From positions 414,205 through 478,204 of the forward strand of contig NZ_AUQY01000002.1 of the NCBI RefSeq assembly GCF_000468535.1: 64,000 nt of DNA, written 5' to 3'. This document shows positions 17,808 through 27,057 of this stretch, in pieces (position 1 is the stretch's first letter; each line of letters begins with the position of its first letter). The translations under genes and the position numbers were made by a program. The notes under the pieces are model-generated. The model was not told where the DNA came from and did not search any database. It saw only the letters and a list, made by a program, of their open reading frames with translations. Source of the stretch: Peptoniphilus mikwangii (GTDB lineage: Bacteria > Bacillota > Clostridia > Tissierellales > Peptoniphilaceae).

Positions 17808-19553
17808 TTATTTAGCTTTATTATCTAAATATTCATTAAATGTATAAATATTTTCTGATCCAACTATATCGATTAGAAAATTTCTAAAAGTGGAATTAAG
17901 AGGTATTGAAACAAATAAAAATAATCTTTTCTTTGGTCTTGAGCAGCATACATAAAACAAATTTCTATTTCGTTCATATGATGCCTCTTTACCTACTGGT
18001 ATTGGAACTTTCCCAGTTATCATAGGTGCATAAGTCTCAAATTGGTATTGGTTCCATCCTTTACTGATAACGAAGACAACATTATCGTATTCTTCGCCCT
18101 TAACACCATGTTCTGTCGAAAACTCTGATTCAGGGTACAGAAATTCAATTGCCGCCTTAAATTGACTGTAATCTAAATCTAAAACATCCCGGATTGTTGC
18201 ATCCAATCCATAGATTGTATCAGGGGCATCAAAATATAGATGGTAGTATCCACCAACCAATGATGGAATAGGCACCAACTTTGTCTCTACGATAGTGTTG
18301 ATAACATCAATGGCTCTGCCATTACGGGCTTTCTTTAGCTGCGACTCAAACTCTTTCCATTTCATCTTCTCAGCTTTTTTCGTGATAGGATATCGTCTGA
18401 TTCCAAGCGTATCAAACAGAAGTTGCATATTTGATGTGCTGAGTGCTTCATATATCGGTTCAACGATATTCATGAAGAATAGCAAAAATGGATCTTGTTT
18501 ATCTCTGAGTCCATCATCAATAATGGCTAATAGACGCTCATATCCTTGCTGTGTGGCAAGAACCTTATGAGTAATCATCAAAATTTTAATATTTTCATCC
18601 TTTGACGCGTTTTTCTTGATGTGTTCTGAAAGCTGGAACAGTCTGGATTTCAGTTCTTCTGCGGGGAGATCGTCTTTGAATGTACGTTCTGTTCGACGTT
18701 CTCCAGAAAAATCATCGCAAGTCACAACAACTACTTCACCTTCAAAATTATCTATTGCAGATTGTTGTGGTAAATCTGGGCGAATATCATTTAATAGCTT
18801 CACAATTCTGGGAGCTGATCTAAAGTTTGAACCCTTTTTGATTTCCTGAAGATTGCTGTGCTCTATCGCACCGCAAGCGTTGTTGGTTTGGTAAATAGTT
18901 TGCCATGCATCTCCGAAAAAGCCAAATTGTGGGCCTACTCCTTCTGCAATAAAAAAGTTTATAAAACGTGTGATAATCGGTTTGTAGGAATCTTGGTATT
19001 CATCAATTAAAATCAACGGGTAATTGTCAGAGAAAACACGGCGAAATTTTGCATTATCCAGCAGAGTACAAAAAAGCTTCAAAACATCATTATGGTGCAA
19101 GTAATGAACTCCTTGGGATACATAACGGTGTCCTAAAGTATAACGAATCTCTAACACCTTGCTAAAGTCCGTTTCCGTCGTTGTTAATGACGCATCGTTC
19201 TCGATAATGCTAATAAGGGTACTTTGATACTGCTTGATTGCATTCCAAGCAAATGAATGGATTGTCAACGGAAGAATAAATGAATCTTGGGATAAGCGCT
19301 GCGAAATCACATCAACAGCTGCATTTGTATATGTAATACATATTACATTCTGCTTTTTTCGGCGATAATCATTCCACTTATTTGCTTGAATCCATTCGAT
19401 TACACGGTTTAGTGAGTAGGTTTTTCCAGAACCAGCGCCTGCCTCCACGCGGAAGCTACGCCCAGCCTTGAGTGCACAAATTATTTGTTCGTCGACTTTG
19501 TCTGCTTCCGCCTTAGCTATGTTATAGTTTAAACATTCATAATTCTTAGACAA
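17808..19553 (-). CDS. gajB: UvrD-like SF1 helicase, Gabija GajB-type
   Basis: ATP-dependent helicase partner of the OLD-family nuclease encoded just upstream. It is 581 residues. Motifs in order: Q-like N terminus, Walker A VEAGAGSGKTYSL (about 37-49), Ia VICITYTNAAVDVI, II LILIDEYQDS, III FGDAWQTIY, IV-like SNFRSAPRIV, V TEHGVKGEEYDNVV and VI NLFYVCCSRPKKRLFL. All look intact. In Gabija the GajB subunit is thought to be activated by DNA ends and to consume nucleotides (published family knowledge). The start is TTG at 19553 with AAGGAGG upstream, overlapping the gajA stop; the two genes are 14 bases apart. It is longer than the classic GajB (about 500 residues). The DNA is visibly richer in G+C than its surroundings, a sign of transfer. 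Confidence 0.85.
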   Translation of the reverse strand: MSKNYECLNYNIAKAEADKVDEQIICALKAGRSFRVEAGAGSGKTYSLNRVIEWIQANKWNDYRRKKQNVICITYTNAAVDVISQRLSQDSFILPLTIHSFAWNAIKQYQSTLISIIENDASLTTTETDFSKVLEIRYTLGHRYVSQGVHYLHHNDVLKLFCTLLDNAKFRRVFSDNYPLILIDEYQDSYKPIITRFINFFIAEGVGPQFGFFGDAWQTIYQTNNACGAIEHSNLQEIKKGSNFRSAPRIVKLLNDIRPDLPQQSAIDNFEGEVVVVTCDDFSGERRTERTFKDDLPAEELKSRLFQLSEHIKKNASKDENIKILMITHKVLATQQGYERLLAIIDDGLRDKQDPFLLFFMNIVEPIYEALSTSNMQLLFDTLGIRRYPITKKAEKMKWKEFESQLKKARNGRAIDVINTIVETKLVPIPSLVGGYYHLYFDAPDTIYGLDATIRDVLDLDYSQFKAAIEFLYPESEFSTEHGVKGEEYDNVVFVISKGWNQYQFETYAPMITGKVPIPVGKEASYERNRNLFYVCCSRPKKRLFLFVSIPLNSTFRNFLIDIVGSENIYTFNEYLDNKAK

Positions 19554-19567
19554 TTCTCAACACCTCC

Positions 19568-21538
19568 TTATTCAAGAACTCGCTGCTGATTAAGCCATAT
19601 TAAACCATTTTTAATATATTGAGGAATAGAATAATTGGGATTATTGCAAATCAGATTGAGTGCAAAGTCCGTCTTGCTTTTCTCAGTAAACTCCAAATCT
19701 TCTTCGGCAACAGGTTCTGTGAACCCATAATGACTACGATTCACATTCATGATGGCTTCTTCCAAAGATCTGCCACATATCCCATTTTCCGAAGTTTGAT
19801 ATTCAATATGACATTTCCCCAGAGTCTTTTCTGCATCTGTTGCAGCGGTGATATCCGCAAGGTAAATCTTATCTTTACTATTCTGCGGAATACCCTTAAT
19901 TTTGCGCATCCACCATTTTATTGTTGCATTGGAGGTGGTCTTACCTTTGCTGACAACAGCCTTTGTTCTGCCATCTATCATAGAATCTATATCCGTAAGG
20001 ATTAAGCAAGGGAGTCCGAGGAAGTCTGCAAAAGGTATGAATTTGTATGCGTATGCTCCTCCAATTTCGATCAAAGCATAATACTGTGCGGGCAGTTTAT
20101 ATTTTTCTGAATCAAACAGTTTTTCTTTCTCACATTTCTCTATCATGTCCGGTAGCAGCAACCGCTCCGAAGCACCCTCAACAAAAATGATCTTATCTGC
20201 AAAGAACAAATCGCATCTGCTAAGTGTAAGGTATTTCTTGATGAAATCCATGTTGTCAGCATTTTCTCTCGCAAAAATATCAAGGTTCTTATAAACAACT
20301 CCAGATTTAGACTTTTGCGCATACCGGATTTTAGAGAAATCCATAGTATTCGCTATATGTGCAGAGTGAGTAGTTAAAAACGTCTGAATATGAACAGTTG
20401 TAATTTTATCGAGGAATTTTTCTAAATGCTCCGCAAACGCATGCTGCATTTGAGGATGCATATGTGACTCTGGTTCTTCAATGAACAACAATGGAATACA
20501 GGCGTCTCCCTTTTTCTCAACATCTCGTGCAAACGCAGCCAAGAGAAATTCCATTTTAATCAAATTCTTGTACCCCAGTCCGTTATGGGAGCTGGGCAGG
20601 CTTTCGTCATCGGTGCCAGAGCTATATGAAAGCCGTGTCTGGTTTTTTATTTGATCATCAATTTTTAACTCAGTAGTAACACCAAGCTGCAATTCTTCAA
20701 CATTAGGATATCCAAAACCAACTGCCTTGCTGACTAAGTCACTGAGTATTCGATCGCTTTCTTTTTGCACATTTTTGTTTGCACCATCAACTACTGCACG
20801 GAGTTCTTTGACTTTCTCTGCTATATCAGGTGTCAAATCTTCCTCGTTCAAGCTGAAATAGTCCGCAATCAACGAACTAAGGGACTCGTTCTTTTGAGTA
20901 CCATCTTCTCCAAGTATGCGTTCTGCAGGAATCGGATAATAAGGGAAAAGGTCTTCAAGTTCTCTATGACTTTTAACTTGCCGATCTTCTAAATTCTTTG
21001 GATTAACCGCATAGATAATTAAGCCAAACAACCTCGAAAAATTGCTTGCAAGCATAGCGTGCATTTCCTCTGCTTTGGGCGCAAATTTATCATTACTATA
21101 GCAACTATCCTTAAACAGTTCCCGCAGTTTGCTTTCGTCAGTTTTCAACTGATACTCCGCACGAATTAACGCTGCAGTGGTATCCACATCAACGTCAATA
21201 ATGAAAGGTGATAATGCCCCCAATTTTGTATCTGGATCATCCAATGAATAATCAACTACAAACTCTATAGAAATAGGTTCTATTCCTCTGCAGAAATCTT
21301 CATAACTTAATTTTTTCTCCATGAACTGAAAAATCAGATTGTAGAGGTTTTCTCGCTTTGATATAGGATAATCATTATATGAAAAATCGTTTCCTTGCAG
21401 CACGGTGTTGATACAGTTACTACAGGAAGTCTTGGCAGTATTATTCCTGCCAACAATAAGGGTTGTTTTTGCATCGACATCCAATTCGGCATCAATAAGC
21501 AATCTGTAGTTTTTAATCTTTATCTTCGATAATCGCAT
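19568..21538 (-). CDS. gajA: OLD-family ATPase-TOPRIM nuclease, Gabija GajA-type
   Basis: Predicted ATP-sensing DNA endonuclease, the core of a Gabija-type anti-phage module. Numbering is from the in-frame ATG at 21547. The N-terminal ABC-type ATPase has Walker A GRNNTAKTS (33-41), with Ala where the last Gly of GxxxxGK normally stands; a signature-like NGLGYKNL (322-329), Walker B PLLFIEEPE (352-360) and H-loop TTHS (392-395). The C-terminal TOPRIM domain has Glu457 and Glu461 in FVEGASE and the metal pair Asp519/Asp521 in LTDID. About 656 residues, longer than GajA of Bacillus cereus. The likelier start is the ATG at 21538, 9 bases after AAAGG. The UvrD partner follows directly. A class 2 OLD nuclease outside strict Gabija is the alternative. 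Confidence 0.85.
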   Translation of the reverse strand: MRLSKIKIKNYRLLIDAELDVDAKTTLIVGRNNTAKTSCSNCINTVLQGNDFSYNDYPISKRENLYNLIFQFMEKKLSYEDFCRGIEPISIEFVVDYSLDDPDTKLGALSPFIIDVDVDTTAALIRAEYQLKTDESKLRELFKDSCYSNDKFAPKAEEMHAMLASNFSRLFGLIIYAVNPKNLEDRQVKSHRELEDLFPYYPIPAERILGEDGTQKNESLSSLIADYFSLNEEDLTPDIAEKVKELRAVVDGANKNVQKESDRILSDLVSKAVGFGYPNVEELQLGVTTELKIDDQIKNQTRLSYSSGTDDESLPSSHNGLGYKNLIKMEFLLAAFARDVEKKGDACIPLLFIEEPESHMHPQMQHAFAEHLEKFLDKITTVHIQTFLTTHSAHIANTMDFSKIRYAQKSKSGVVYKNLDIFARENADNMDFIKKYLTLSRCDLFFADKIIFVEGASERLLLPDMIEKCEKEKLFDSEKYKLPAQYYALIEIGGAYAYKFIPFADFLGLPCLILTDIDSMIDGRTKAVVSKGKTTSNATIKWWMRKIKGIPQNSKDKIYLADITAATDAEKTLGKCHIEYQTSENGICGRSLEEAIMNVNRSHYGFTEPVAEEDLEFTEKSKTDFALNLICNNPNYSIPQYIKNGLIWLNQQRVLE

Positions 21539-21760
21539 TTTAGCCATCCTTTCACTAATTTTTTAACTTTAACATTATTCCATAGGCTTAATCTTTTCTT
21601 CGAAAAATCAATTTCATCTTCTGATAATTTATATTTATATAATATTGCTCACCTATTGCTAAAATAGACTTACTCTATTCAATATTTAATTATTAATAGG
21701 ATACTAAACTTAAACATTTTCAAATACTAATTTTGAAATTTTAGCTTTAGTGAACATCTA
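21539..21760 (-). other. upstream region of gajA with a degenerate coding tail
   Basis: The minus strand near 21655-21585 reads roughly YKYKLSEDEIDF, then a frameshift and SLWNN. That resembles the C terminus of a restriction or DNA-methylase subunit that has decayed, but the match is short. No clear promoter for gajA could be picked out. Confidence 0.25.
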
Positions 21761-23305
21761 TTAGATCATCTGAAAATATCTAAACGCATCTTTTATTGCC
21801 TCTTCTTTTTCTATTGGACAAATTGGTTGTTTTAAGTCTTCTTTTTTAGGTTTATTATAATTTTCTCTTTCTTTAATTCCACATTTTTCTTTTACTTGTG
21901 CTATATATAAATTAGATACCTTAAATCCAAACTTCTTAAAAACATAGTTTTGAATTTGTTTATAGGTTGCTTTACTCTCTGCACTTGTTAAGTCCATATC
22001 ATCCATCGGAAGTTCTACACTAATATATTTCTTTGAATCTAGTTTGGAAAGCAACACGATTGTCTCAACATGAACGCTATTGCAAAACATATCAACAGGC
22101 TGAATTTTTTCTATTTTATATTTTTCTTTTAATAGTTTTAAATCTCGTGCTTGCGTTGATGAATTACAGGATATATATGATATTTTTTCCGGCATAATTT
22201 CAAGTAGTTTTTTTATTAATTTTTCATCTAATCCTGCTCGAGGCGGATCCAATATTATTTTATTCGGTATTATTTTTTCTTCATCCAACAACTTTTCAAG
22301 TATTTCTTCAGATTTCCCGCATATAAATCTCACATTATCTACCGAATTAAATTCTGCATTTTTCCTTGCATCTTCAATTGCATTTTCAACTATCTCTACA
22401 CCAATAACTGTCTTGGCATTTCTTGCTGCAAATAGAGATATTGTTCCTATTCCACAGTATAAGTCAAAAATTATATCTTGCTTATTAATTTCAAGATAAT
22501 CAATTGCTTCTTGATATAGCTTTTCTGTTTGAGTTGTATTTACTTGAAAAAATGAAACGGGAGAAAGCTTGAATTTAAAACCGCAAAGCTCATCTGTTAA
22601 ATAGTCTTCGCCATATAACTTCTTAAATTCTCTGCCAAATCTGAATTTATTCGATGTATTTTTATTTTCAAATATTCCGCAAATTTTAAGTTCAAGCAGT
22701 TCTGATAAAAGTTGATTTACTTTCTTTATTTCGGACTTTGTAACGAGAACTATAAATAATTCTCCAAGTTTATTTTCTCTTATAATTATACTGTCAACGC
22801 TGTTTAAACCCTTCCAATTTTTTAAAATTTCTATTGCTCTATTTATCTCTTTTCCTGCAATTAAGCAATGTTTAATTGAAATTAAATCTTTCGAATTTTT
22901 AGAAAAATATCCTATTTTACCATCTACCACTTTTAACTGAATATTATTTCTATAGTAATATGGATATTGCATTCCAATGGTATTTTCCACTTTACATTCT
23001 ATATTTCCAATTCGAAGCATATCATTATTAACTTTTTCTTTTTTCCATTCCAGTTGTTTTTCATAGTCATATTCTAAAAAGTCACAGCCGCCACATTTTC
23101 TTATATATGGACATTTTGATTTGACTCTGTATGGCGAAGGTTCAAGTATCTTTGATATTTTTGCTATAGAGTATTTTTTCTTGTCTTCAACTATCTCTGC
23201 AAGTACTTTATCTCCTATTACTCCTCCGTCCAAAAACACCGCTTTTTCATTATATTTTGCAAATCCTCTGCCTTTAAAGTCAAAATCTCTTATTAAAAAT
23301 TCCAT
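21761..23305 (-). CDS. rlmD: 23S rRNA (uracil-5-)-methyltransferase, RumA/TrmA family
   Basis: SAM-dependent methylation of a uridine in 23S rRNA. It is 514 residues. An N-terminal TRAM domain (about 1-57) is followed by iron-sulfur cysteines in CPYIRKCGGCDF. The methylase core has FQVNTTQTEKLY, FDLYCGIGTISLF (SAM site), ILDPPRAGLD and the nucleophile cysteine in YISCNSSTQARDL. An extra tail of about 100 residues (DDMDLTSAESKATY...KCGIKERENYN) is present in many clostridial members, so it is not a new fusion. The gene starts one base after the cvfB stop and ends the topB operon. Which uridine is modified (747 or 1939) cannot be told. Confidence 0.92.
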   Translation of the reverse strand: MEFLIRDFDFKGRGFAKYNEKAVFLDGGVIGDKVLAEIVEDKKKYSIAKISKILEPSPYRVKSKCPYIRKCGGCDFLEYDYEKQLEWKKEKVNNDMLRIGNIECKVENTIGMQYPYYYRNNIQLKVVDGKIGYFSKNSKDLISIKHCLIAGKEINRAIEILKNWKGLNSVDSIIIRENKLGELFIVLVTKSEIKKVNQLLSELLELKICGIFENKNTSNKFRFGREFKKLYGEDYLTDELCGFKFKLSPVSFFQVNTTQTEKLYQEAIDYLEINKQDIIFDLYCGIGTISLFAARNAKTVIGVEIVENAIEDARKNAEFNSVDNVRFICGKSEEILEKLLDEEKIIPNKIILDPPRAGLDEKLIKKLLEIMPEKISYISCNSSTQARDLKLLKEKYKIEKIQPVDMFCNSVHVETIVLLSKLDSKKYISVELPMDDMDLTSAESKATYKQIQNYVFKKFGFKVSNLYIAQVKEKCGIKERENYNKPKKEDLKQPICPIEKEEAIKDAFRYFQMI

Positions 23306-23306
23306 T

Positions 23307-24125
23307 TTATTTATTTACCTTCAGCACAATTTTTTCAGGATACAGTTCAACTAATTTATCTTTATATAATGAGCCCTCAGCTCTTTTAAATGCAGATTTT
23401 GTAAGTCCTGTTACTTCTTTTATAAGCTCCGGATCCGACTTATCTCCAAGATTTAAAACTCCTCCGTTATCTTCAATGAGCTCAAGTAGCATTTCTGCAT
23501 CATAGTGCATTTGCTTATAAGCTTTTTGTCTAAGTGTCAAAGTTATTCTACCGTCTTTTAATATTCTTTGGATTCTGGTTTCAACTTCTTCTCCAACTCG
23601 GTATATTCCCTTAAGCTCTTCTTTCAAAATCATTCCGTCATATTTATCATTTATTGCAACATGAGCTCCTTTTGAGTCTATTTCATAAATAGTTCCCTTA
23701 ACTATGTCATTTACCTTAAATTCATCATTCATTGAGAGTTTATCTTTTATTTTCATTGTTACACATAATCTGTCGGATCTGTCAATGTATAACTGCATCA
23801 AGTATGATTGATGTATATCAACTCTGCCTATAGTTTCCTGATATGGCAAAAATATATCTTTATCAAGACCAATATCCACAAAATAGCCAAATTTTGTCTT
23901 GTCTGCAATTTTTAATTTTGCAACTTCTCCCACATCTAACAATGTTTTTTGAATTGTCGCTACTCTATTATCCTTTGAACTGTCATATATAAATACGTTT
24001 AATTTTTCTCCGACTTTCAACTTGTCATCAAACTCTTTTAACTTTATATCTTCTTTACCATTCGTAAGAATAATTTCTTTCTTCAATACTTTTTTTACTT
24101 CAAGTTCACATCTTCCAAGTTTCAT
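23307..24125 (-). CDS. cvfB: CvfB-like S1 RNA-binding protein
   Basis: RNA-binding protein of the CvfB/YitL family, linked in Staphylococcus to virulence gene control. It is 272 residues: three S1-like OB folds (about 1-60, 65-140 with FGYFVDIGLDKDIFLPYQE, and 145-205 with DIVKGTIYEIDSKGAHVAI) and a C-terminal winged helix (about 220-272, GDKSDPELIKEVTGLTKSAF). Its ATG overlaps the stop of the upstream gene (ATGA). It is third in topB-unknown-cvfB-rlmD. Confidence 0.88.
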   Translation of the reverse strand: MKLGRCELEVKKVLKKEIILTNGKEDIKLKEFDDKLKVGEKLNVFIYDSSKDNRVATIQKTLLDVGEVAKLKIADKTKFGYFVDIGLDKDIFLPYQETIGRVDIHQSYLMQLYIDRSDRLCVTMKIKDKLSMNDEFKVNDIVKGTIYEIDSKGAHVAINDKYDGMILKEELKGIYRVGEEVETRIQRILKDGRITLTLRQKAYKQMHYDAEMLLELIEDNGGVLNLGDKSDPELIKEVTGLTKSAFKRAEGSLYKDKLVELYPEKIVLKVNK

Positions 24126-24670
24126 TCCATATTCCTCACAATTTCTTTTACTTTTTCATTACCGCGTCTTTGTATATTATCTCTTAAAACAGGATAAAAA
24201 TTTACTTGTTTTAATGCTTTAAGACTAATTGCCGTAAATTCCTCATATGCACCTAAATCTGTTATTATTTTTATTGCAGCTCTAATATTTTCAAGAGAAT
24301 AAAACTCTGATAGCATTATCCCAAACTTCATAGCTTCTATGGTTCTTGTATCTCTCATAAGTAAAATTGACATTCCCACAAGTTTTTGTTCATTAAAAAC
24401 TTCCATAGAAAAAATATATTTCTCGAATTTTCTAATTATATCTTCCGCTCTATGATATTGAAAATAGTTACAGAATTTTTCTACCGCTTTATTTTCTCTC
24501 TCATAATAATCAAGTAATGCTGTCTTTAGTTCATCAATGCTGAAATCTGACGATTTCTCTACAAAATAAGAATTTAAACATATACTTCCTTTTTGTCCGC
24601 TTTCCTCAAAATCTAAAATCTCATCATATATGCTTTTTTCTCTATTCTCTTTTCTTTTAAACACGTTCAT
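24122..24670 (-). CDS. conserved-looking protein of unknown function
   Basis: 182 residues, unrecognised. It is predicted mostly alpha-helical and soluble, with no signal peptide or membrane span. The N terminus is basic (MNVFKRKENREKS), followed by an acidic stretch. The repeating short helices in the second half (IRAAIKIITDLGAYEEF, ISLKALKQVNFYPVL) are reminiscent of helical-repeat proteins. It overlaps topB by one base (TAATG) and cvfB by four (ATGA), so it is tightly coupled between a topoisomerase and an RNA-binding protein. Confidence 0.75.
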   Translation of the reverse strand: MNVFKRKENREKSIYDEILDFEESGQKGSICLNSYFVEKSSDFSIDELKTALLDYYERENKAVEKFCNYFQYHRAEDIIRKFEKYIFSMEVFNEQKLVGMSILLMRDTRTIEAMKFGIMLSEFYSLENIRAAIKIITDLGAYEEFTAISLKALKQVNFYPVLRDNIQRRGNEKVKEIVRNME

Positions 24671-26832
24671 TACTTCTCACCAAATTTCAAACCGCTAAGC
24701 TTTGCTGCCAGTGAATTATTAATTTCATCATCCGACTGTTTACTTAAATATCTCTTAACTTCAGATTTCTTCATCTTGTTTTTATTTTCAGCAAATTTTT
24801 TATCCACACTGTCCTTCGATTCTCTATATCCACAAGTTTCACAAATATAATTTTTATTATCCATCAATAGTTTTAGTTTCTTATGGCAATTTGGACATCT
24901 AACATTTGTTATAATACTCAATGTTTTTCTGTTTCCACAATTTGTATCTTGACAAATTAAAAGCTCTTTATCTTTTCTATTTACTTTAAGCATTAATTTG
25001 CCGCATAATTCACATTTTATATTTGTTAGATTTTCGTGTTTATATTGGTAATTGCTGTTTTTTATTTCTTCAATATTTGCAATTGAAAATTCTTTTATCT
25101 CTTTTAAGAAATTTTCATCTTTTAGTTTTCCCGACTCAATATTCTTAAGTTTCAACTCCCAATCCGCAGTTAGCTCCGGACTCTTTAATTTATTAGGTAC
25201 AAGTTCAAGAAGCTGCCTTCCTTTTGATGTTGTTCTCAAATAATTTCCGTTATTCTCAATTAAATCAGTGTTGTAAAGCTTTTCAATTATATCTCCTCTT
25301 GTTGCAACTGTTCCTATTCCTCCGGTTTCTTTAAGTGTAGATGCTTTTTGGGAGCTTATATTTTTTACAAATTTTTGAGGATTTTCCATAGCCAAAAGAA
25401 GTGAACCTTCCGTAAAATATGCAGGAGGAGATGTTTTTTGAGATGATTTTTTTATATCAGAAATCTTCAATATATCCCCTTTTTTAATTTCATATAATTT
25501 TTGATTTTCTTCTTCATCATCTTCAAAACTGTCAATAGCTTTATATCCCGGATTAATATCTATAGTTCCCCTTGCAACAAATTTATGTCCTGAACTACTT
25601 GCATAAATTTTTATTTCTTTATATTCATATGGTTTCATCAAATTCGACAAGAATCTTTTTGCAACAAGGTCATAAATTTTTATTTCTTTGTCATCTAATT
25701 CATCAATCCTAAGAGGTTGTTCTGTAGGAATTATTGCATGGTGATCACTAACTTTAGAATCATCTACAAAATTTTTTGATGCATTGATTTTTCCCGTTAA
25801 TATTTCTTTTATATATTTTCTGTAACTGCCGGTATTCATAGATTTAAGACGTTCTGAAATTGTAGGAACGATATCTTCTGTTAAATATCTTGAATCCGTA
25901 CGAGGATATGTTAAAATTTTATGCTTCTCATATAAATTTTGCATTATATCAAGTGTTTGCTTAGCTGAATATCCATATCTGACATTAGCATCTCTTTGTA
26001 AATTAGTAAGGTCATATAATTCTTTAGGATACTTTTTCTTTAATTTTTCCTCAATATCATCAATTCTTATGCTGCCGCCTCTAACATCATTTAATATTTT
26101 ATTTACTTTATCTTCCTCATATATTGTCATTGAATTATTATCATCAATATAGTTGAATGTCATTTTATTTACAATCAATTTGAGTTTAAAATAATCTTTT
26201 CCGACAAAAGAGGTAATCTCATCTTCTCTCATTTTTATTAAATTAAGAGTAGGAGTTTGAACTCGACCGCATGACAATCTTGCATTGTACTTCATCGTTA
26301 ATGCACGAGATCCGTTAATTCCAACAAGCCAATCCGCTTGGGCTCTTGATAGAGCAGACAAGTATAAATTGTGATATTTTTCAGCTGGTTTTAAATTCGC
26401 AAAGCCTTCTTTAATCGCCTTATCAGTTACAGAAGAAATCCAAAGCCTCTTTAAATTCTTCTTAGATCCTGACATTGTGAGAATTAGCCTTGCAACAAGT
26501 TCTCCTTCTCTCCCCGCATCGGTTGCTATTACAATTTCATCAATATCTTTTCTATTGATAAGCTCTTTGACTATATTAAATTGTGCCCTTGAACTTTTTA
26601 TTACAGATAGTTTCATTTTGTTTGGAATTATCGGAAGATCTTCTAAATTCCACTTTTCATATCTCTTATCATATTCTTCCGGTGTTGAAAGTGTCACTAA
26701 ATGTCCAAGTGCCCATGTTACTATCTTATTATTCGATTCAAAATATCCGTTATTCTTTTTAGTTACATTTAAAACTCTTGCAATATCTCTCCCTACAGAC
26801 GGTTTTTCTGCAAGAATAAGTTGTTTTTTCAT
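24670..26832 (-). CDS. topB: DNA topoisomerase III (type IA)
   Basis: Relaxes and decatenates DNA by single-strand passage. It is 720 residues. The TOPRIM start KQLILAEKPSVGRDIARVL and DAGREGELVARL are typical. The active-site tyrosine lies in ILTYPRTDSRYL. LSCGRVQTPTL and the GGIGTVATRGDIIEKLY segment complete the core. The C terminus has two zinc-binding pairs sets (CELCGKLM...CQDTNCGN and CPNCHKKL...CETCGYRE). GAGAGG precedes the ATG. It is first in the topB-unknown-cvfB-rlmD operon. The main topoisomerase I (TopA) is not in this window. Confidence 0.94.
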   Translation of the reverse strand: MKKQLILAEKPSVGRDIARVLNVTKKNNGYFESNNKIVTWALGHLVTLSTPEEYDKRYEKWNLEDLPIIPNKMKLSVIKSSRAQFNIVKELINRKDIDEIVIATDAGREGELVARLILTMSGSKKNLKRLWISSVTDKAIKEGFANLKPAEKYHNLYLSALSRAQADWLVGINGSRALTMKYNARLSCGRVQTPTLNLIKMREDEITSFVGKDYFKLKLIVNKMTFNYIDDNNSMTIYEEDKVNKILNDVRGGSIRIDDIEEKLKKKYPKELYDLTNLQRDANVRYGYSAKQTLDIMQNLYEKHKILTYPRTDSRYLTEDIVPTISERLKSMNTGSYRKYIKEILTGKINASKNFVDDSKVSDHHAIIPTEQPLRIDELDDKEIKIYDLVAKRFLSNLMKPYEYKEIKIYASSSGHKFVARGTIDINPGYKAIDSFEDDEEENQKLYEIKKGDILKISDIKKSSQKTSPPAYFTEGSLLLAMENPQKFVKNISSQKASTLKETGGIGTVATRGDIIEKLYNTDLIENNGNYLRTTSKGRQLLELVPNKLKSPELTADWELKLKNIESGKLKDENFLKEIKEFSIANIEEIKNSNYQYKHENLTNIKCELCGKLMLKVNRKDKELLICQDTNCGNRKTLSIITNVRCPNCHKKLKLLMDNKNYICETCGYRESKDSVDKKFAENKNKMKKSEVKRYLSKQSDDEINNSLAAKLSGLKFGEK

Positions 26833-26933
26833 ATTATTACCTCTCTTTTAGCTTAGAATATTTTATCATATAGAGTTGAATTACTAAAGGTATATTTATT
26901 TTAAGTTATGTAATTCTCAAGAATGTACAACAA

Positions 26934-26960
26934 AATAGAGATACAAAATGTATCTCTATT
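26934..26960 (-). terminator. terminator of ylxP-nth-vanW operon
   Basis: An 11-bp perfect inverted repeat (AATAGAGATAC, 26934-26944, with 26950-26960) around a 5-base loop, followed on the minus strand by a weak T-rich stretch. It lies about 100 bases after the vanW stop. Confidence 0.6.
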
Positions 26961-27057
26961 AGTATGCATAAATTATATTATCATTCCGATTAAATTATGA
27001 GTAATAAATATACTTTCTATCCAAATTTTATGAAAATAGAAAATACATATTTACTTC

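Noticed and set aside
21761-23305. Novel fusion at the end of the rRNA methyltransferase
   Set aside because: The extra C-terminal region occurs in many clostridial RumA-type proteins.
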